Assembly: GCA_017856435.1 (NCBI GenBank)
Contig: JAFMFB010000020.1
Location: 1-43,389 of the forward strand
Source: Burkholderiaceae bacterium
GTDB lineage: Bacteria > Pseudomonadota > Gammaproteobacteria > Burkholderiales > Burkholderiaceae_C
Length of the DNA: 43,389 bases
Direction: 5' to 3'
Both the position numbers and the translations under genes were made by a program. The notes under the pieces are model-generated. The model was not told the DNA's origin. It worked only from the letters and a program-made list of their open reading frames with translations, and made no database searches. Below, in pieces: positions 38,752 to 43,389 of the stretch. Position 1 is the first letter of the stretch, and each line of letters starts with the position of its first letter.

Positions 38752-40668
38752 TTGAACAATCAGTGGTTTTCAAAAATTGCCGTGTGGATGGTCATCGCCA
38801 TGGTGCTGTTCACTGTCTTCAAACAATTTGAAGGTCGGGGCATGTCTGGCTCTGCCTCCATGGGCTATTCCGACTTCTTGGAGGAAGTCCGTAACAAGCG
38901 CATCAAAAGCGCCATTATTCAGGAAGGGCAGGGCGGTACCGAAATCATTGCTATTACCAGTGACGAACGCAAAGTTCGAACCACGGCCACCTACATGGAC
39001 CGGGGTCTGGTGGGAGATCTGATTGCCAATGGCGTGCGGTTTGATGTCAAGCCCCGCGAAGAGGGTTCACTGCTGATGACCTTGCTGGTGAGCTGGGGGC
39101 CGATGCTGTTGTTGATCGGTGTTTGGATTTACTTCATGCGGCAGATGCAGGGCGGCGGCAAGGGCGGCGCGTTCAGCTTTGGCAAGAGCAAGGCGCGTAT
39201 GCTCGATGAAAACAACAACCAGGTCACCTTTGCGGATGTGGCTGGCTGTGATGAAGCCAAGGAAGAGGTCAAGGAAGTCGTCGATTTTCTTAAGGACCCG
39301 CAGAAATTTCAGAAGCTGGGGGGGCGTATTCCGCGAGGCTTGCTGTTGGTCGGCCCCCCGGGAACCGGCAAGACCTTGTTGGCCAAGGGGATTGCCGGCG
39401 AAGCCAAGGTTCCTTTCTTCAGTATTTCGGGTTCCGATTTTGTGGAAATGTTTGTTGGTGTCGGCGCTGCCCGGGTGCGGGATATGTTCGAAAACGCCAA
39501 GAAAAATGCACCTTGCATCATCTTCATTGACGAGATCGATGCGGTAGGCCGCCAGCGTGGTGCCGGCCTGGGTGGGGGCAACGACGAGCGCGAGCAGACT
39601 CTGAACCAGATGCTGGTGGAAATGGATGGGTTTGAAACCAACCTAGGCGTCATAGTCGTGGCAGCCACCAACCGGCCTGATATCCTGGACTCTGCCTTGC
39701 TGCGTCCGGGTCGTTTTGATCGTCAGGTTTATGTCACCCTGCCCGATATTCGGGGCCGGGAACAGATCTTGAATGTGCATATGCGCAAGATCCCTATCGG
39801 TCAGGACGTCAACCCGGCCATCATCGCCCGGGGAACCCCCGGCATGAGTGGTGCTGATCTTGCCAACCTGTGCAACGAAGCTGCCCTGATGGCCGCCCGC
39901 CGCAATGCGCGGGTTGTTGAAATGCAGGACTTCGAAAAGGCCAAAGACAAGATCTTGATGGGGCCTGAGCGCAAGAGCATGGTGATGCCCGAAGAGGAAC
40001 GCCGTAATACCGCTTATCACGAGTCCGGTCATGCCATCATCGGCAAGTTGTTGCCCAAGTGTGATCCGGTTCACAAGGTCACCATCATCCCGCGCGGGCG
40101 CGCTTTGGGCGTGACCATGAGCCTGCCCGAAAAGGATCGTTACAGCTACGACCGTGAATACATGCTGAACCAGATCAGCATGCTGTTTGGTGGACGAATT
40201 GCCGAAGAGGTATTCATGCACCAGATGACCACGGGGGCGTCCAATGACTTTGAGCGTGCCACCCATATTGCGCGTGACATGGTCATGCGCTATGGCATGA
40301 CGGACGCACTGGGGCCTATGGTCTATGCCGAAAACGAAGGCGAAGTATTCCTTGGGCGTTCTGTGACCAAGACGACGAATATCAGCGAGCAGACCATGCA
40401 AAAGGTTGATTCGGAGGTTCGTCGCATCATTGACCAGCAATACAGTCTGGCGCGCAAACTGATTGAAGATAACGCTGACAAGATGCATGCCATGGCCAAG
40501 GCCTTGCTCGAATGGGAGACCATCGATACCGAGCAGATTGATGACATTATGGCTGGCAAGGAACCTCGAGCGCCCAAGGACTGGACGCCGCGCACGCCTA
40601 GTTCAGGGGGTGATGATTCCGGGGGCAATGCTGCGGTCAAAACCGACCCCTCGCCCTCGGCAGCTTGA
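38752..40668 (+). CDS. ftsH: ATP-dependent zinc metalloprotease FtsH
   Basis: FtsH is a membrane-anchored hexameric protease that degrades regulators and misfolded membrane proteins, including LpxC in E. coli. The 638-residue product starts at TTG 38752 with GGAG upstream. It has two membrane segments (about 7-22 and 102-124), Walker A GPPGTGKT at 201-208, Walker [10 protein letters not shown], the arginine-finger region RPGRFDRQ, and zinc motif HESGH at 423-427. The C-terminus is a Pro/Ser/Gly-rich tail. A heat-shock-like promoter lies upstream and a duplicated terminator downstream. Confidence 0.97.
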   Translation: MNNQWFSKIAVWMVIAMVLFTVFKQFEGRGMSGSASMGYSDFLEEVRNKRIKSAIIQEGQGGTEIIAITSDERKVRTTATYMDRGLVGDLIANGVRFDVKPREEGSLLMTLLVSWGPMLLLIGVWIYFMRQMQGGGKGGAFSFGKSKARMLDENNNQVTFADVAGCDEAKEEVKEVVDFLKDPQKFQKLGGRIPRGLLLVGPPGTGKTLLAKGIAGEAKVPFFSISGSDFVEMFVGVGAARVRDMFENAKKNAPCIIFIDEIDAVGRQRGAGLGGGNDEREQTLNQMLVEMDGFETNLGVIVVAATNRPDILDSALLRPGRFDRQVYVTLPDIRGREQILNVHMRKIPIGQDVNPAIIARGTPGMSGADLANLCNEAALMAARRNARVVEMQDFEKAKDKILMGPERKSMVMPEEERRNTAYHESGHAIIGKLLPKCDPVHKVTIIPRGRALGVTMSLPEKDRYSYDREYMLNQISMLFGGRIAEEVFMHQMTTGASNDFERATHIARDMVMRYGMTDALGPMVYAENEGEVFLGRSVTKTTNISEQTMQKVDSEVRRIIDQQYSLARKLIEDNADKMHAMAKALLEWETIDTEQIDDIMAGKEPRAPKDWTPRTPSSGGDDSGGNAAVKTDPSPSAA

Positions 40669-40689
40669 TGAAGGATGACTCTTGCCAAC

Positions 40690-40742
40690 CGGGGCCGTGT
40701 GCCCCGTTTCTCCTAGCGGGGCCGTGTGCCCCGTTTCTTTTT
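40690..40742 (+). terminator. Tandem duplicated terminator between ftsH and folP
   Basis: Two identical 21-base units (40691-40711 and 40718-40738) each form the stem CGGGGC/GCCCCG with loop CGTGT, followed by GTTTCT. The second continues into a T run to 40742. The six bases CCTAGC separate them. folP starts only 13 bases later, so both hairpins must lie in its leader or be read through from ftsH. Confidence 0.75.
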
Positions 40743-40755
40743 GTTTCGCAATGAA

Positions 40756-41637
40756 ATGATCTGGCAGACCACCCGCTTCAAGATCGACTTGATGAGCCCC
40801 AGGGTGATGGGCATTGTCAACGTCACGCCAGATTCATTCTCTGATGGTGGCCGGTATGCTGATACGCGCGCAGCCTTGATGCACTGCGAGCGCCTGCTCA
40901 AGGAGGGCGCGGACCTGCTAGATATCGGGGGCGAATCAACCCGTCCCGGGGCGGTACCCCTGCCGCTGGCCCAGGAGTCGGCTCGTGTGCTGCCCGTGTT
41001 GCGCGAAGCCCTCAAGCTGGGTGTTCCCCTGTCTGTGGATACCTACAAACCCCAGCTGATGCGTGCAGCGCTGGATCTAGGGGTTGATATCGTGAACGAT
41101 ATCTGGGCCCTGCGCTGGCGGGACGGCAAGGATCCCCTCGCTGCCAATGAGGTCATTGCCGGTTACCCGGGCTGTGGGGTATGTCTGATGCATATGCATG
41201 GTGAGCCCCGAACCATGCAGATCCAACCAATGACCGAGGACGTCCTGCCCACGGTGAAGGACTTTCTGCTTCAACAGGCGCACTCTCTTGAACTTCAAGG
41301 AGTCGATCGCAGCCGGATCGTGCTGGACCCCGGAATCGGCTTTGGAAAAACTGTGCAGCAAAACTTTTCGCTACTGGCGCGGCAGACTGAATTGCTCGAC
41401 CTAGGTTACCCGCTGCTGGCTGGCTGGTCACGCAAATCGTCACTGGGAGCAATAGCTGGTCTGCCAACAGGGCTCAGCCTCGCACCCGGCATTCACGAAC
41501 GGATGGCGCCCAGTATCGCTGCTGCAATTTTGTCGGCTGAACGTGGCGCATCCATTATTCGGGTGCACGATGTCTTGCCCACCGTCCAGGCGCTGCAGGT
41601 GTTGGGGGCGATAATTCGACCACCCGCAGAAAATTAA
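40756..41637 (+). CDS. folP: Dihydropteroate synthase
   Basis: FolP condenses p-aminobenzoate with the pterin diphosphate in folate synthesis and is the sulfonamide target. From ATG 40756 the product has 293 residues with the two signatures [15 protein letters not shown] and [16 protein letters not shown], and later DPGIGFGKT and GWSRKS. A GTG at 40726 is in frame but lies inside the terminator hairpin, so I prefer the ATG. The ftsH-folP-glmM order is conserved in many proteobacteria. Confidence 0.95.
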   Translation: MIWQTTRFKIDLMSPRVMGIVNVTPDSFSDGGRYADTRAALMHCERLLKEGADLLDIGGESTRPGAVPLPLAQESARVLPVLREALKLGVPLSVDTYKPQLMRAALDLGVDIVNDIWALRWRDGKDPLAANEVIAGYPGCGVCLMHMHGEPRTMQIQPMTEDVLPTVKDFLLQQAHSLELQGVDRSRIVLDPGIGFGKTVQQNFSLLARQTELLDLGYPLLAGWSRKSSLGAIAGLPTGLSLAPGIHERMAPSIAAAILSAERGASIIRVHDVLPTVQALQVLGAIIRPPAEN

Positions 41638-41659
41638 AACCCAGGGACCCACACCAACA

Positions 41660-42991
41660 ATGAGCAGAAAATACTTCGGCACGGATGGTATTCGCGGCAC
41701 GGTGGGACTGCCCCCCATCACCCCTGACTTTGTCTTGCGCCTGGCCCATGCGGTAGGGCGAGTCCTGAAGCGATCCGAGGCCAAACCCCTGGTCCTCATT
41801 GGCAAGGACACACGAATTTCGGGCTACATGCTGGAAAGCGCCCTTGAGTCCGGTTTCAACTCGGCAGGCGTAGATGTCATGCTGCTTGGTCCCTTGCCAA
41901 CCCCGGGGGTGGCGTACCTGACCCGAGCCCAGCGGGCCTCTCTGGGGGTGGTGATCAGTGCCAGCCATAATGCATTTGCCGATAACGGCATCAAATTTTT
42001 CAGCGCTCAGGGCAGTAAATTGCCAGATGATTGGGAGGCAGCGGTGGAGGCCATGCTGGACGAGCCAGCAGCCTGGGTTGATTCGGCCAATCTTGGGCGT
42101 GCTCGACGTCTGGACGATGCGGCGGGACGCTATATCGAATTTTGCAAAAGCACTTTTGCGAACGACCTGTCCCTGAAGGGCCTGAAAATCGTGGTCGATG
42201 CGGCGCATGGCGCGGCCTACCATATCGCTCCCAATGTGTTCCATGAACTTGGTGCCGAGGTGGTTTCCATCGGTTGTTCACCCGATGGGCTCAATATCAA
42301 CCATGAAGTTGGTGCCACCCATACCGATACGCTGGTGGAAGCGGTAAAGGCCAATCAAGCTGACTACGGGGTGGCTCTGGATGGTGATGCTGATCGCCTG
42401 ATGATGGTTGATGCCAGTGGACGCCTTTTCAACGGGGATGAATTGCTTTATCTGATGGTTGATGAGCGCTTGGGACGGGATGAACATGTTCCCGGCGTGG
42501 TGGGAACCCTGATGACCAATATGGCGGTGGAGCTAGCACTCAAGAAGCGCGGGGTTCCCCTGCTGCGCGCCAAGGTGGGGGATCGCTATGTCTTGGAGGA
42601 ATTGCACAGACACCGTTGGAACTTTGGGGGTGAGAGTTCAGGTCACCTGCTTGCTCTGGACCGTCAATCCACGGGTGACGGCCTGGTGTCTGCGCTTCAG
42701 GTGCTTCAGGCCTGTGCGCGCAGTGGTCAAGGGATGGCCCAATTACTGGCGGATGTCACGCTGTTTCCCCAGACCCTGATCAATGTGCGTCTGAAGCCGG
42801 GGTTGGATTGGAGGGCCAACACTCGCCTGGCTGATGAGACCAGGGTGGTTGAGGCAGAGCTGGGTGCCTCTGGCCGTGTCTTGATTCGTGCCAGTGGGAC
42901 CGAACCCTTGGTGCGTGTGATGGTGGAAGCACGCAATGCCGACCAGGCGCGGGTTTGTGCCGAGCGTCTGGCCGCGACACTTGCCCCCTGA
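41660..42991 (+). CDS. glmM: Phosphoglucosamine mutase
   Basis: GlmM converts glucosamine-6-phosphate to glucosamine-1-phosphate for peptidoglycan and lipopolysaccharide. The 443-residue product has the phosphoserine site Ser102 in [14 protein letters not shown], the metal-binding loop DGDADR at 241-246, the sugar-binding GGESSGH and the phosphate-binding [12 protein letters not shown] near the C-terminus. It starts 22 bases after folP. Confidence 0.98.
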   Translation: MSRKYFGTDGIRGTVGLPPITPDFVLRLAHAVGRVLKRSEAKPLVLIGKDTRISGYMLESALESGFNSAGVDVMLLGPLPTPGVAYLTRAQRASLGVVISASHNAFADNGIKFFSAQGSKLPDDWEAAVEAMLDEPAAWVDSANLGRARRLDDAAGRYIEFCKSTFANDLSLKGLKIVVDAAHGAAYHIAPNVFHELGAEVVSIGCSPDGLNINHEVGATHTDTLVEAVKANQADYGVALDGDADRLMMVDASGRLFNGDELLYLMVDERLGRDEHVPGVVGTLMTNMAVELALKKRGVPLLRAKVGDRYVLEELHRHRWNFGGESSGHLLALDRQSTGDGLVSALQVLQACARSGQGMAQLLADVTLFPQTLINVRLKPGLDWRANTRLADETRVVEAELGASGRVLIRASGTEPLVRVMVEARNADQARVCAERLAATLAP

Positions 42992-43172
42992 GATCTCAAG
43001 CGCTGATCCAATTGAATCCAGCGGGGCGTGATACATCACCAGCTTTCTCCTCACGACAATGACCGGTTGGCTTGGTGGATGTGCAGGTCTGAAAAGATAG
43101 TCGTCTTGTCTTGGTTTGACCCCCATTTTTTGCACAACAATAGGCGATTTGTAGGGGTGTCATTTGAATGAG
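42992..43172. other. Intergenic region between glmM and the RmuC-like gene
   Basis: This 181-base gap shows no reading frame that I recognise and no clear terminator. TTGACC near 43117 could be part of a promoter for the following gene, but no good -10 box is at the right distance. Confidence 0.4.
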
Positions 43173-43389
43173 ATGATGTCATTTCTGTTGCTCGCCCTGG
43201 CTGGGGTTAATGTAATCCTGCTGGTGTTATTGCTGTCGCGGCGCGGCGGTGATGCTGCCTTGCTGCGAATGGACCGCCTGGAGCGGGATTTGCGCCTGGA
43301 GGTGACCGAATCGGCTCGCGCGGGACGTCAAGAACTTGGTTCAACCCTGATGAATTTTCAGCAGTCTTTGGTGCAACAGGCGGCAGAGG
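43173..43389 (+). CDS. rmuC: DNA recombination protein RmuC-like, N-terminal part only
   Basis: The first 72 codons are present and run to the window edge. The product starts with one membrane-spanning segment (about residues 3-21, SFLLLALAGVNVILLVLLL), then a basic RRGG turn and a charged helix, MDRLERDLRLEVTESARAG, leading to a Gln-rich coiled coil. This is the layout of RmuC, a membrane-anchored nuclease-fold protein linked to suppressing inversions and recombination. The nuclease core is outside the window. Two adjacent ATGs (43173 and 43176) can serve as start; an ATG at 43168 is out of frame. Confidence 0.7.
   Translation, partial: MMSFLLLALAGVNVILLVLLLSRRGGDAALLRMDRLERDLRLEVTESARAGRQELGSTLMNFQQSLVQQAAE

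Noticed and set aside
39643-40488. 281-codon minus-strand reading frame opposite ftsH
   Set aside because: Antisense to the AAA and protease domains of ftsH, with no domain signature of its own.

Overview
The window is a stretch of chromosome from a betaproteobacterium, most likely Burkholderiales and close to Comamonadaceae (Rhodoferax/Polaromonas-like). This rests on protein character and gene order seen by eye: a short RNase R beside a tRNA-Leu, a FtsH starting [11 protein letters not shown], a Bug-type solute-binding protein without its permease, and the order rpsB-tsf-pyrH-frr-uppS-cdsA-dxr-rseP-bamA-skp-lpxD-fabZ-lpxA-lpxB-rnhB. No database search was possible. I see no insertion sequence, phage gene, CRISPR array or rRNA. 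Most of the window is core housekeeping DNA, with two small accessory-looking metabolic clusters.

Left part (1-6800): a D,D-carboxypeptidase cut by the window edge (minus strand), a 409-base intergenic region, and a GlcG/HbpS-like protein. Next comes a plus-strand catabolic-looking cluster: a two-domain extradiol-type VOC dioxygenase, an FAD-dependent aromatic hydroxylase (ATGA overlap), a periplasmic Bug binding protein and a PuuD-like gamma-glutamyl hydrolase. A clear intrinsic terminator closes it. The set suggests uptake, hydroxylation and ring cleavage of an unidentified aromatic compound.

Middle-left (6800-16520): rimO faces a tRNA-Leu(CAG), with a terminator shared by both strands. 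The tRNA promoter backs directly onto rnr, whose product lacks the usual N-terminal helix-turn-helix and seems to start at TTG. An SDR oxidoreductase follows. On the minus strand, read right to left, are an amidase, a DadA-like D-amino-acid dehydrogenase, an MBL-fold hydrolase and the NAD(P)HX repair enzyme Nnr.

Centre (16520-31800): a 16-gene same-strand run for translation (rpsB, tsf, frr), UMP kinase, isoprenoid and undecaprenyl synthesis (dxr, uppS), phospholipid synthesis (cdsA), envelope proteolysis (rseP), outer-membrane assembly (bamA, skp) and lipid A/fatty acid synthesis (lpxD, fabZ, lpxA, lpxB), ending with rnhB and a SpoU/TrmH methyltransferase. Many junctions overlap or nearly touch.

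Right (31800-43389): carA-carB-greA and a small membrane protein; yhbY on the minus strand, divergent from rlmE; then ftsH (with a sigma-32-like promoter), folP behind a duplicated terminator hairpin, glmM, and the start of an RmuC-like gene cut by the window edge. The more interesting leads are regulatory: tRNA-Leu/rnr promoter crowding, the duplicated terminator before folP, and several long perfect hairpins between genes. The catabolic cluster is the best lead on function. I found no convincing new defence or mobile system.
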